Positions 34,476 to 45,350 of a stretch of DNA of 60,000 nucleotides are shown here, one piece after another. A program made the position numbers and the translations under genes. The notes under the pieces were generated by a model. It was not told the DNA's origin. It ran no database searches and worked only from the letters and a program-made list of their open reading frames with translations. The stretch comes from Apostichopus japonicus. Lineage: Eukaryota; Echinodermata; Holothuroidea; Aspidochirotida; Stichopodidae. The stretch covers positions 19,573,999 to 19,633,998 of the forward strand of contig NC_092565.1 in the NCBI RefSeq assembly GCF_037975245.1, in the 5' to 3' direction. Each line of letters begins with the position of its first letter. The first letter of the stretch is position 1.

Positions 34476-37470
34476 AAAAGAGAAAAAAAAAAGTGTTTGG
34501 TAAAGGTTAGTTTACACCTTCACACTGTTTACAATGAATCCTAGAAACCTATTAAACTATAAAAAAATCTTGCAAGCTGTACACCTACTGTATTAACAGC
34601 TCAATAACAAAGGACCATGACTGCTGCTGTAGTATCACAACATCCTGTTTGTTACCACTTCAACTATTGCCAAAACAATCCTGCTTTTATTTGATCGGTA
34701 CACAGTAATTATCAGTTTCGTATCACAGAACCAGACAGACTTCACACGCTATTTGGTGACCCTATTAAAATAAGGCAGAAAAATTGATACTTTCTTTTGA
34801 AAATGGGGTAGTAGATATTTAGCACAGAATTTGACCAAACATGCCTTAATATGTATACACTAGAGGCTACTTTGTGTTAGACACACACGATTCACAACTT
34901 AGTTGATTACTATTGTTCTTTTTTCAGTTTAGCCCCCAGTTTTTCCCCCTTCTTTGACTCTTTCCTGTTTGAAAACACCGTTTTCTATAGAGACAACAGT
35001 CTGGATTTGCTTCTCAAATAGGTAATGGGGGGGGGGGGATGGGGAGAAAATGCACAAGTATAAACCCAACTCAACCATTGGAGGGCATATCTCCCAGTTC
35101 CCCACCCCCCTCCCCTTCCCAATCGCAATCAACACCTATCTGTGGGAAACAAAATGTAGGGCTTGAGAGTAAGAACACCCACCCAAATGACTGTCAAGCA
35201 ATACAGCATTCCAGTTGGTAAAACCATGGAGGTTTTTACCTCCATGGTAAAACATGCTTGCAATGTTCTAGGAAATGACTTGAATTGCCCCACTAAGCAT
35301 CAAACAGCAATGTGGCAAATGGCTTGTGCAAACCAAAGTTACACTAACCACTCACACGAATTGGTGAAAGTGAATTACCTGTATCATTGCATCATTGCTA
35401 GTTACAGAAGTTTTTAACCTTAAGTACTTATATTCAACATGAAAACAACTCATTCCCACCCCCGTCCCCCACCCCCAGGGCTACTCTGCCTGACACGTTT
35501 GATTCCCATGGGTTCATTCTGGGGGCATCCAAATGGCAACAGTCTGCATCTGCTATTCTATAGAAATCAGTGGCGAGCTAGGGGTATTGGTCAAGGGGGG
35601 CGAGAATGGTCTGTAGGGGCGCTTCGGACACTATCTAAGCGAATCGCCACCGAAATTTTGAGTAAAGATACTCCCTAGATCGCCGGAAATGACCCTTCCG
35701 TGCCTTGCTAATTTGCAGATAAATGAAGAATAAATAGGTGTCATCGCCAAAAAAATGTGACAAATGTCAATAGGTAGATGAGAGCGCAATAAAAAAGTCA
35801 ATAATCGCGAATAAGTAAAAAGTGGTAAGAAGCTGAAAAGGGCGCCAGCAGTCCATTTGGGTCGGTCAGGGGGGACATCCGCCCCCCCTGACTGTATGGA
35901 ACTGTATCAGAAATGGTGCCCTTAACTTACAATTCTCATCACCCTGCTATTTTATTTCCCGGCTTTCATTAAGCTGATTCAGAAACTAGAATATCAGGAC
36001 GTTTCAACTGATTGCTATACTGGTAAATCAAGAAGTGGTATTTTTTTTTTTTTTTATGTGCAATTCAATATGAACGAGAGTTCAAAATATACCGTCACAG
36101 GAAGCACTGAAAGGGAAAAAAAAATACAAAATCTTGATATTGTATCCATCGTACGACCATCGTACCACCAAGAGACATCCACTGTAGAAGCACGTCAATG
36201 ATACTTATCGTGTTAAACCACACAGCAGAAAAGATTACATCATACACAGCCTGGTTACAGTACCCTACGTTCGATAGGTTGTGTTAACTTTTTGTAAACC
36301 AGCTGTGAATTTTAGAGCCCTCTTGAGAATCTGTCTTGATATGGGTGAGAGAGAGAGGTGGGTGGAGACAGAGGGGGGGGGGTCTGGAATACCTACAGAT
36401 CTATCCTTGTCTGCAAAGTGCTGTTATCTTCCACTGATATGTGTAGCGCATGGCCCCAGGCCATCTAGCTCAAACCAACATTACTGATGAGATTGAAAAG
36501 TTAAAACCTCTCCCCCACCCCCACCCCAGCTGAGATGTGAACCTGATGCAAGGAATTTTACAATTCTCAGAAAATATGAACATGACTGTATTCTTTCATC
36601 TATAATAATGTAAAGCCGCAATGTAGGTCGTTACTCTCCCTACCCCTTGCCCCTCCCTACCCCAGATCTCCCATTCCCTCGGTTATATAATATTTATAAA
36701 ATGACATCACTAAGTGACGTCATCCAATACTGTACTCCATCGCAGTGAAGTCACGCGGTTGTCGCAACTTCTTGGTTCATACATCATCGATGGGGACAGA
36801 CCATCGCATTTCACCCCACACTTATCTTCAAGAAGAAGTCCTTTCCATTCCCCCTCCCCCCCCTCGCCGTAACCAACTTTCTCACCCATCATAATCTTGA
36901 GTAATCCTGCTTTTAGTACCCCTTGGATACACTTTTCATTACTTTGAATTTGGATATTCTACAGTATGTTCTTTTTTGCTTAGTGCCTTCCTTCAAAGAG
37001 GATCTTCTCTCTTTACCCACTAGAAACGTAAAGTGACAAAGTCGGGTGGGTGTGCTGGATCCATCTGTTTGTGACTTGGTGAAGATTTACTTAATTTAAT
37101 TCTGGGCAGGGACTTATTTATTATAAACAAGGACACCACGACGTTGATGTTCATCAGGGTTGCTGCAAAGTTCACAGGTATAATTGATTTATTACATTTA
37201 TTTAATCTATTTAATTGGCGCCTTATGTCAATCTTTACCCTTATTGGTACCCTTGATCATTTTTAAGTAACTGATTCGTTTTTAATATTTGTTGTTTCGC
37301 ATGTTTGTTGAGTAGAGTTTGAGAATGTTGTAATATTCATTTATATACCATTCAAACCTAGTCCATCTTTTCTTTCTTATTCGTCGAAACTCTCAGGAAC
37401 TCTTTCTGCCAGAATAATTATAATAATAATAATAGTAATAATAAGCAACAGTTATTTATTTTTTATTTAT
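34476..37470. other. non-coding stretch with hairpins and poly(G) runs
   Basis: Contains poly(G) at 35028-35038 and 36375-36382, poly(T) near 36042-36055 and C-rich tracts near 36630-36660 and 36850-36865. The inverted repeat GTCAGGGGGG / CCCCCCTGAC lies at 35865-35892. 'cagtggcgagctagggg' near 35570 resembles the left terminus of hAT-type non-autonomous elements, but no matching right end was found. No gene is supported. Confidence 0.45.
35219..35253. repeat. 11-bp perfect hairpin flanked by TAAAAC
   Basis: Arms ACCATGGAGGT (35223-35233) and ACCTCCATGGT (35238-35248) flank a TTTT loop. TAAAAC lies in direct orientation on both sides (35219-35224 and 35248-35253). The layout matches the hairpin at 21326-21366. 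Confidence 0.85.
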
Positions 37471-37474
37471 ATTT

Positions 37475-37740
37475 TTACGACGCTTTTTTTACGACGCTTA
37501 AGCGACCACAAATGTGGCAGAAACCCACAGGGGCTTATGGATTACAACTTACACGTCGGGTGGCTTCCAATTCAACTTTTTTACTCAAATTTGGAATCTT
37601 TACAATTTAGAAAGTCATTTCAGATGGGAAAACAGTAGATTGCTCTTGGATTAAAACCCACCTTACTATGACCCGGCCGGTTATCGGACCCCGAACCTCC
37701 CGATTGCTAAGCCTCATTGCTTCAAATGCCACCTTTAACT
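37475..37740 (-). repeat. SINE-like copy with tRNA-type B box
   Basis: On the minus strand, 'ggttcggggtccgataacc' near 37679-37700 resembles a B box. A body follows through 'tgccacatttgtggtcgctt' and 'aagcgtcgtaaaaa' to an A-rich tail at about 37440-37480. The A box is not clear. Not a functional tRNA. Confidence 0.5.
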
Positions 37741-39050
37741 TTATGACTACTGTTAAAGGTTCCCCACAGTTACAAAATATAATGTTGATCTTAAATTTCC
37801 TTTATTGATGGGTAGGAGTTTATTTACAGAAGTGGACATTTTCCAAAGACTAATCGTCTGAACTTCAAAGGACTGAACCAGTGTATATCAACAGTTTATA
37901 GGAAACAGTAGCTTGTGACTTTATTTTTTATCAAACCTTCTCTCCGTGTTTCTTGCCCAAAATGTGCAAACAGGGTTCAAAAGAGATCAAAATATTCATT
38001 TGATTTGTTTCTTGTTTTAATCAGTTCATGCGAGTCCTTCGCATCTGATTCACTACTTCTCAAGGAAGGAAAAGGATAATATAAATATGACAATATTGTT
38101 TTAAGACAATCAATCTCCCTAACATGACACAACAAAAAACAAACAAATATTAACTCATCATAAAAAAATTACATTGAAACAGTAGGAAATGTTGATGGGA
38201 AATTATCTGGAACTGATAGGAAGGCAACTTCCTTGAGGAAGAAGAACGTACAGGAAATAGTACACTACATCACCATGTCTGATTTTGGACTTTCATCGAC
38301 AGGTGAATGGATTCCTGAGTTTCCTGTTGTAGAGCATTTCCGTGAGAAGTACTCTTCGGTCATTTTGAAGTATCTCATGGCCATCCGTAGTTGAAGCTCA
38401 TTGCAATGCTTAGTATTACAATCACACCCTAAATCCCCACCTCCCCCCACCCCCCCCCCCCCCCCACACATCCCCAAATGATCTGAATGATCAGATGAAG
38501 GAAGGAACTAATAATTTTGCTGGTTTTCTTTCTCTTTAAAAAGAAAATGAAATGATTATATCAACTTATAATAAAATAATCATAATAATAATTGACTAGT
38601 GTGACTGGGATGTTATTTTTTCATGTTGGTAATGTGTATTCCAGTGACTTCATTGACACCTAGAAGGGATTTCAATTTATGCAGGTTGTCCTCATTGCAT
38701 TAGTGAAAAATAATGGATAACATCACAAATTGTTGCACAATGTATTTATCTGAATAAAACGAATCAAATTGAATGAATGAAAACATCTTAGCAATGGAAA
38801 AAAGCTATCAAGATGGGGGGGGGGGGGGAGAGAGGGGGCAGTAGGCCCAATGTGTTACTTTTCACTCACTAATTAGAACTGACTTTCGACTTTGTTCTCC
38901 CTTTATTGTTTTTAGAGTAAGGTAATAAAACCACAGAATGAACAATAAGTTGGTCCCCAAGACACCCTTTCTGATGTATTGGAAATTAAAGTCAATCAAT
39001 ACTGATATTAATAACTAATCAATACCATGATTACGGGATTTTAATATTCA
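37741..39050. other. non-coding stretch
   Basis: Holds a poly(C) run (about 38447-38465) and a poly(G) run (about 38816-38828). No gene or clear repeat family is recognised. Confidence 0.5.
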
Positions 39051-39061
39051 CTATATATATA

Positions 39062-39141
<80 letters not shown>

Positions 39142-39227
39142 CATACATACATACATACATACATACATACATACATACATACATACATACATACATACAT
39201 ACATACATACATACATACAAACATGTT

Positions 39228-39320
<93 letters not shown>
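39051..39320. repeat. compound TA / TATG / CATA microsatellite
   Basis: Successive blocks: (TA)n, (TATATG)n at about 39066-39112, (TA)n, a long (CATA)n at about 39136-39218, a short unique 'aaacatgttta', then (TA)n to 39320. The Tyr/Ile/Met-repeat ORFs across it are artefacts. Confidence 0.98.
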
Positions 39321-39322
<2 letters not shown>

Positions 39323-39514
39323 CCAAACTCAACACAAAGAGACAAGTTATGAATTCATCCTTGCTTGCTGTGTTATATTTAATTCAACAAGCGAAAAAAA
39401 GGAAAGACGTGTCTGATATTTAACGTAAAGCTGGCTTTATTAGTGCTGACATACTACGACGTACTGACATAAAACAGAGAGACAATTTGGTTTAGGAGTT
39501 AGCTATAAATTACT

Positions 39515-39960
39515 TTGACTTTTGTTGACCTCAAATGACTTATATTACCTTCACTAAGTACGATAGGCTTCTTGTACCGACTAGGCTGGCTCCACATGCT
39601 AATGATAAAGTTCAGAGTTCAGACTGTGACCCCAAGGTCATCCCAAGTGATGTTTGACCTCCACCAAAAAAAATGAGATCTCGGAGGGTTCTTGTACTTG
39701 CAGCAGTGAATTCACACAAATAACGTACATGAAGTTCATCCAGTGTTGAAACTTTGTTGTTATTGGCGTTTTTCAAGGGTTTCAGACTTTGACCTCTCTT
39801 GACCTTAAGTGACATCCACAAAACAATAGGGTTCTTGAGCTCTCTTAAGGTGGATCTTTATACAATGTATGAAGGTCAACGAAGCATTACTGATCCAGTT
39901 GTCATATTTAAGATGTTTTCAGACTTTTCCCTCTCCTGACCTCAAATGATCTTCGACCAG
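39515..39960 (-). repeat. AGGTCA-rich repeat, opposite orientation
   Basis: Repeated TGACCT hexamers occur with 'cgataggcttcttgta' and 'caatagggttcttgag', the inverse of lines in the 1-205 block. It is therefore a diverged copy of that family on the minus strand. Confidence 0.6.
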
Positions 39961-40409
39961 ATAAAAAAAAGAAAGAAGGTAAACAAGGATTGATGTTACC
40001 CATACAGAGTATGAAAATCTCAGTATTTTCTTAGAAACAAATTTTGTTATAATATCATGAGATGCATTTGGAACTACATCCACAACTCTTGCTGTCATTT
40101 GCATATATATCAGTACAGTTGCCTTTCATTACCATTTTACACAATGCAGGTAACCACAGATATATGATGGAAGCTGTACTTTACTCGATGTTAACCATTT
40201 TGTTACGCAAGATTCATTTCCTAAAAATTCCAGAGGCATGTTAAACGGTTCATGTCATGAGACCACAGGAAATGTGGATTAGAAACAGGGAAAAAAAAAA
40301 CTAACACGAAATGTTAGGAAACGGAACTGCCAAGCACTTACAAATGGCCAACAATACAGGATGGAAAATCTGAACAAACTTTAAGGAGTTTTCTTTGCAA
40401 CTTCAAAAC

Positions 40410-41420
40410 ATTGACTAGTCACATTGACTGACTAGTCACGATTTAATAGATTGACTAAGTTAATTGGACCAGACTGACGAGTCACATGGACTAACGAGTC
40501 AAGTTGACTAACTTTACTAATCACATGGACTAGATTGACTTGTCACATTAAACTTGACTGACTTGTCACGATTAAATAGACTGACTAGTCAAACAGACTA
40601 CAGACTAGTCACATGGAATAGATTGACTTATCACATTAACTTGACTGACTTGTCACGATTAAATAGACTGACTAGTCAAACGGACTAGATTGATTAGTCA
40701 AACAGACGACAGACTAGTCACATGGACTAGATTGACTTATCACATTAACTTGACTGACTTGTCACGATTAAATAGACTGACCAGTCAAACGGACTAGACT
40801 GACTAGTCAAACAGACGACAGACTAGTCACATGGACTAGATTGACTTATCACATTAACTTGACTGACTTGTCACGATTAAATAGACTGACTAGTCAAACA
40901 GATTACACTGACTACTAATTACATTTACTAGATTGACTTGTCACATTAAACTTGACTGACTTGTCACATTGCCTTGATCGACTGGTCACATAGACCAGAT
41001 GCTGATTGACTGGTCCATTGTTTAGGTTGACTAGCCACATGGCCTTGATCAACTAGCCACATGGCCCTGATCGACAAGTTACATGGACTGGATTAAAAAG
41101 TCACATTAACTAGACCAACCAGTTATATTAACTAGACTGACTAGTCACAAGGACTATATTGACTAGTCACATTGTTTAGGTTGACTAGCCACATGGCCTT
41201 GATCAACTAGCCACATGGCCCTGATCGAAAAGTTACATGGACTGGATTAATTAGTCACATTAACTAGACCGACCAGTCGCATTTACAAGACTGGCTAGTC
41301 ACATTGTTTAGGTTGACTAGCCACATGACTAGTCACATGGAATACATTGACTAGTCACAAGGACTAGACTGACTGGTCACATGGAACTGGACTAACAAAT
41401 CACATAGACTCACTAACTCC
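40410..41420. repeat. degenerate minisatellite rich in GACTAGTCA-like sequence
   Basis: Short units around 'gactgactagtca', 'catggactagattgactt' and 'acttgtcacgattaaataga' repeat throughout. A higher unit of about 110 bases is visible at 40,560-40,920. From about 40,990 a second subtype appears ('gactagccacatggccttga'), itself duplicated near 41,030 and 41,185. No coding potential. Confidence 0.9.
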
Positions 41421-41429
41421 TGATTTAAC

Positions 41430-42089
41430 AATAAAACAAATCAAGAAGAAAAAGTTGCAAATTTTGGTATATTTTTGGGGGACTTTCCTTGCTAGGATGG
41501 TGTCTTACTTAGTTTGACTAAATCATACTTTCAGAAATCCTGAAATACAGTCCATGTGTTAGGTATGTCATGCATCATAAACTAGTATGGAAAGTGTTTT
41601 AAATAAATTCAGTAAGCTAAAAATCTATACTTTATTTTGCTTAAACAGCTCACTGGCTAATATGGTGTAAACAGTAACTTCCTCCTTTTCAAATTAATAT
41701 GACCAAAAGCTATGTGAAATAACTTGCATCATATTACATCATATTCTGCACAGATTTCATCAGGTTAGTAAATTGCTTCTACACTGCAATTATTTCATCA
41801 TCCAAGCTTCTGTAGTACTATCAAATGACATTGTAACGGGAGAAGGAAAAAACAAAAAAACAAACAATCAAGTTTTAGAAGCAATTCGTTTCCTAATTAA
41901 TCTATTCCTTAATCAACTAATTCCAGAAGTTAAGATAAGTGGCCTTCCTTCTGACAATCACATGACATTCATGGTTCTCAACTTCTCACGACTTAAAGCA
42001 AATAAAACTCCAGACCTTTGTGTGCTAATTTACTTTTTATCATTCGGTCATTTGCTTCTTTTGCTGTGTGTTTGACTTGTATTCTTTAT
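41430..42089. other. non-coding, possibly body of a LINE/SINE remnant
   Basis: No recognisable domain. It leads into the retroelement-type tail at 42090-42175, so its right part may belong to that element. Confidence 0.35.
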
Positions 42090-42175
42090 GTATTTTTTGA
42101 CCTTTATATTTGTAAAGCGCCCTGAGACTTCTGTTACGGGCGCTTAATAAGAACAGTTTATTATTATTATTATTA
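42090..42175 (+). repeat. retroelement 3' tail with (TTA)n
   Basis: 'tttgtaaagcgccctgagac' followed by 'gggcgcttaataagaacag' and (TTA)n is the widespread 3' tail of invertebrate non-LTR elements and their SINEs. The inverted GCGCC/GGCGC pair forms a short stem. The 5' limit of the element is not visible. Confidence 0.7.
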
Positions 42176-43195
42176 CCTTTACAAGACCAAAAACACGTCT
42201 TACGGTTTACTGTGTAGCCTATGGTTAATGAAAATCTGATGTCAGCCTGGTCACCAATATTAAAGGCTAAAGGCTCGCCCTAAACTGCGTGCAGCGCTCT
42301 GAAAAAGTTTACTTTACGTTGCTTGCAATTTATATTTTCTTCTTGTCGCTACAAAATGCAGACAGTAATGAAACGTAATACCTTGTTATCTTTTATCTAG
42401 ACCTGAGATATCCACGCTGCTATGTACACTGTGTTGTGGGTATTGACCGTATAGCTGTATGTATTGACTGTACACTAGTGTCTAATTACGGACGGTAGCA
42501 AGCTGTGTGTGTATTTTCTGGGATTCATGGTGGTGTCTAACACTTCTGTTACACCTCATTCGAAACTAGGTCAGATTACCGGCAGGAGACGTTTCTTTGT
42601 GCGCGAGTCTTCACTCCCTTTAAGCTTGTAGACACAACTGTTGCCTTCTGCAGAGCATAATAACATGCTAAACCACTTTTGTAAATTTCTGGTGATGGGG
42701 ACATTCAAAGAGTCATGAACCACCAAACATGACATGATGTAGACATGACTTTTCATCAAAAGTTTGATTTTTAACATTTAAAATTTATCTTTACACTTCC
42801 TAAGAAACCTTGTTCCTATAAAATCATATCATATATATATATGAAATGATCAAATGCGGACTTTTCCATACTTTCCATACTGAGTTCAAGGACTTTCATG
42901 ACCTAGAAAAGAGTTTTTGTTTTTGTCTTTTCCTTAATACTTTTTTTTTCTGTTTTCCAGACTGTGCGGGGGAAACACTGAGATCATTATGCATCATGAG
43001 GGATGGTGTGTTAATGTTCCTATTACTAGAAGACATACTAATCCAGCCGTCATCATGATTATTTAACTTGGAACGTGGGACAAGAAACGCTAATAATTTA
43101 AAAAGAAAGCTCGCAGACAACTATACAGAGAGAGATGTCTTCTTTTGATTTTAGTAAATGAACAATAGAAAAACTGAGTGGGAAGTTACGAACAA
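42176..43195. other. non-coding stretch
   Basis: No gene is supported. A 'ttttccag' acceptor-like site near 42955 is followed by only about 30 codons open, with no partner exon recognised. Confidence 0.4.
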
Positions 43196-43320
43196 TAGAA
43201 AAGAACAATGGAAAAGAACAAAGAAATGCATGGCTAGAATGGATTCAAACCAGTGACCTCTGGATTACAAGCACAGTCCTCTACCAACTAAGCTATGAGC
43301 TATCCAATCCTTAGTCGGTG
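43130..43320 (-). repeat. tRNA-derived SINE-like copy
   Basis: On the minus strand, 'tagcttagttggtagaggac' (A box) and 'ggtttgaatcc' (B box) are spaced as in a tRNA, with a Thr-like 'cttgtaa' anticodon loop. The anticodon stem is mispaired and no acceptor stem closes, so it is not a working tRNA gene. The downstream tail carries repeats of 'ttgttcttttc'. Confidence 0.6.
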
Positions 43321-43894
43321 GTGATTCATATATAGAGCTGTTTCTTTGCTGGGAATTCCCGTCAAAAAACCACAGTACCTTCATAATACAGTCTAGTAGA
43401 GTCTAAACAAGGAATCTCGCTCCAGTTTCAATTGATCCAACCCAGAAAATGACAGGGAAGGAACTTCGGCAGAAATTCTACGTTGTAGCCATGAATTTCT
43501 TTACTCCTTTCCTTGTTTTTATTTATTTTTTGGTAGAAACCATGTCTGACATGTTACTAATTATAAATGACTGTTACTAATTATAAATGACTGTAGAACA
43601 AAGGAAGTCTGAATACTATTCTCAACATCATTGATGCTTTGTTTATATCGGGGAAAAAACTGTTCATTTTCCATCTCCTAGTTGCACTATGACATCACAC
43701 CAAGGTAAAATATGGCCACCCTTACCCCCACTCCTGGCATAATATTTGAGCCATATATTTCCCTAAACAGAACAAGGTTTTTTTTCTTCTATATTTTAAT
43801 GTTTTTGAGAGTTGTATATATGACAAGCATCACCATAGTTATAATATTAACTATTATCGTTGTGTTTGCCTCAATTTCAATTAAAAAAAAATTC

Positions 43895-44175
43895 TAAAGA
43901 GAAAGTTGAGACATTTCCAAAAACTTCCTAGATTCATGTTAAAGTAGGAAGTTGTTATCCGATTAGCAAATCATGCATATGTCAGGGGTCATTTGTTTTT
44001 GAAAAACAATTTCTTTTTGGTCAATAACTGTTATTGTTTTGTCTGTTTCAATTTTAAATAAAAACAAAAAAACTTCTAAAGTTGAGACATATTCAAAACT
44101 TCCTAGATTCACGTAAACCCAGGAAGATGCTATCCATGTAACAACAAATGCAGATGTCAGGGATTATTTTTTTTA
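43895..44175 (+). repeat. diverged tandem duplication, about 180 bases
   Basis: 'aaagttgagacat...cttcctagattca...' with '...tgtcagg' occurs at about 43900-43990 and again at about 44077-44165. The two copies differ at many sites. Confidence 0.75.
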
Positions 44176-44689
44176 AAGAAAAACAAATATTTTTTTAGCT
44201 GACGAATAAAATAGTAAATAAATGGTAAACACTGTAAGAAATGGATAGAACAGAATGCACTGGAGTAGCAATTGTTAACTATCGGGAGACAAGTTTTGCC
44301 AAATACTCTGTCAAAGATCTTTGAGTAGTAATGTGGTTGTGATGTGGGTGGAGCTAGGGTGGGGGATTATTTTTGTGCCAGAGGGGGGGGGGGAAGGCAA
44401 CATATGTTCATAAATCATTTAAGCTCTTTCTAGTTTTTCTGTAATTGAAATTGATATTTTTCCTTTGTTAAGTCAAGTATTAGCTCAATGATACAACAGT
44501 GTGATTTTAATAATTATTCTCTTTTTCCTTGTTTTTTTTTTGTTACTTCCTATTTTTGTTGACTATTTGATCATCTAAAGAGTGGTGCAATGAAGGGGAG
44601 TACCCTCTTGAGTAAAAAAAAAAATTAAATCTGAGCCGTTGCCACAGACAACACCATTTAACGCAAGACTGATAACTAGAATTTAACTG

Positions 44690-45350
44690 TGTACTGACAG
44701 GAGGGCAAAAGAAAAAAAATCTTTAATTCTATCAGAAATAGGTGTATCCAAGCCGCCCACTTTGTAAACAGAGTTACGAACTTAATCAGGATGGAATACC
44801 ATCTGTAAACTTGTTTGCAAACAAACCAGCCAGAGTCTGGCTTCTGGCTTTAAACCTGCAACTATTATGCTAATGTTTAAACTGACTCATTGGTGTTAAC
44901 AAAACAATGTAAAAAACATAAAAAATATAAAAAACATACAAAACAGTAAAGCATATGCAAGTCAAATCTAAATGAAAAACATCGTTTTTGAGGGAGGTTA
45001 ACAACTGCAGAATGAATGTGTACTGACAGGAGGGCAAAAGAAAAAAAAATCTTTAATTCAATCAGAAATAAGTGTATCCAAGCCGCCCACTTTGTAAACA
45101 GAGTTACAAACTTAACCAGGATGGAATACCCTCTGTAAACTTGTTCGCAAACAAACCAGCCAGAGTCTGGCTTTATCCTGCAACTATTATATACTACTGG
45201 TCAAGTTGACTGATTGGTGTAAACAAAACAATTTAAAGATATTAAAAAAAAATTAAAAACCCATACAAAACATTAAAGCGTATACAAGTCAAATCAAGTC
45301 AAATCTAAATGAAAAACATCTTTTTTGAGGGAGGTTAACGCAGAATGATT
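44690..45350 (+). repeat. tandem duplication of about 328 bases
   Basis: 'gtgtactgacaggagggcaa' begins both copies (about 44691 and 45019). They remain alignable through 'ccaagccgcccactttgtaa' and 'aaccagccagagtctggctt' to 'tttttgagggaggttaac'. Several indels separate them. Confidence 0.92.

Noticed and set aside
35570-35900. Second hAT-like element beginning 'cagtggcgagc'
   Set aside because: No matching inverted right end or target duplication was found; kept only as a note.
39031-39423. ORFs of alternating Tyr-Ile, Met-Tyr and Thr-His repeats
   Set aside because: Translations of the TA/TATG/CATA microsatellite in several frames.
41773-42075. 100-codon ORF before the LINE-type tail
   Set aside because: No reverse-transcriptase or other motif could be recognised; composition is that of AT-rich non-coding DNA.
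43236-43310. Possible tRNA-Thr gene on the minus strand
   Set aside because: A and B boxes are present, but the anticodon stem is mispaired and no acceptor stem closes; better read as a SINE head.
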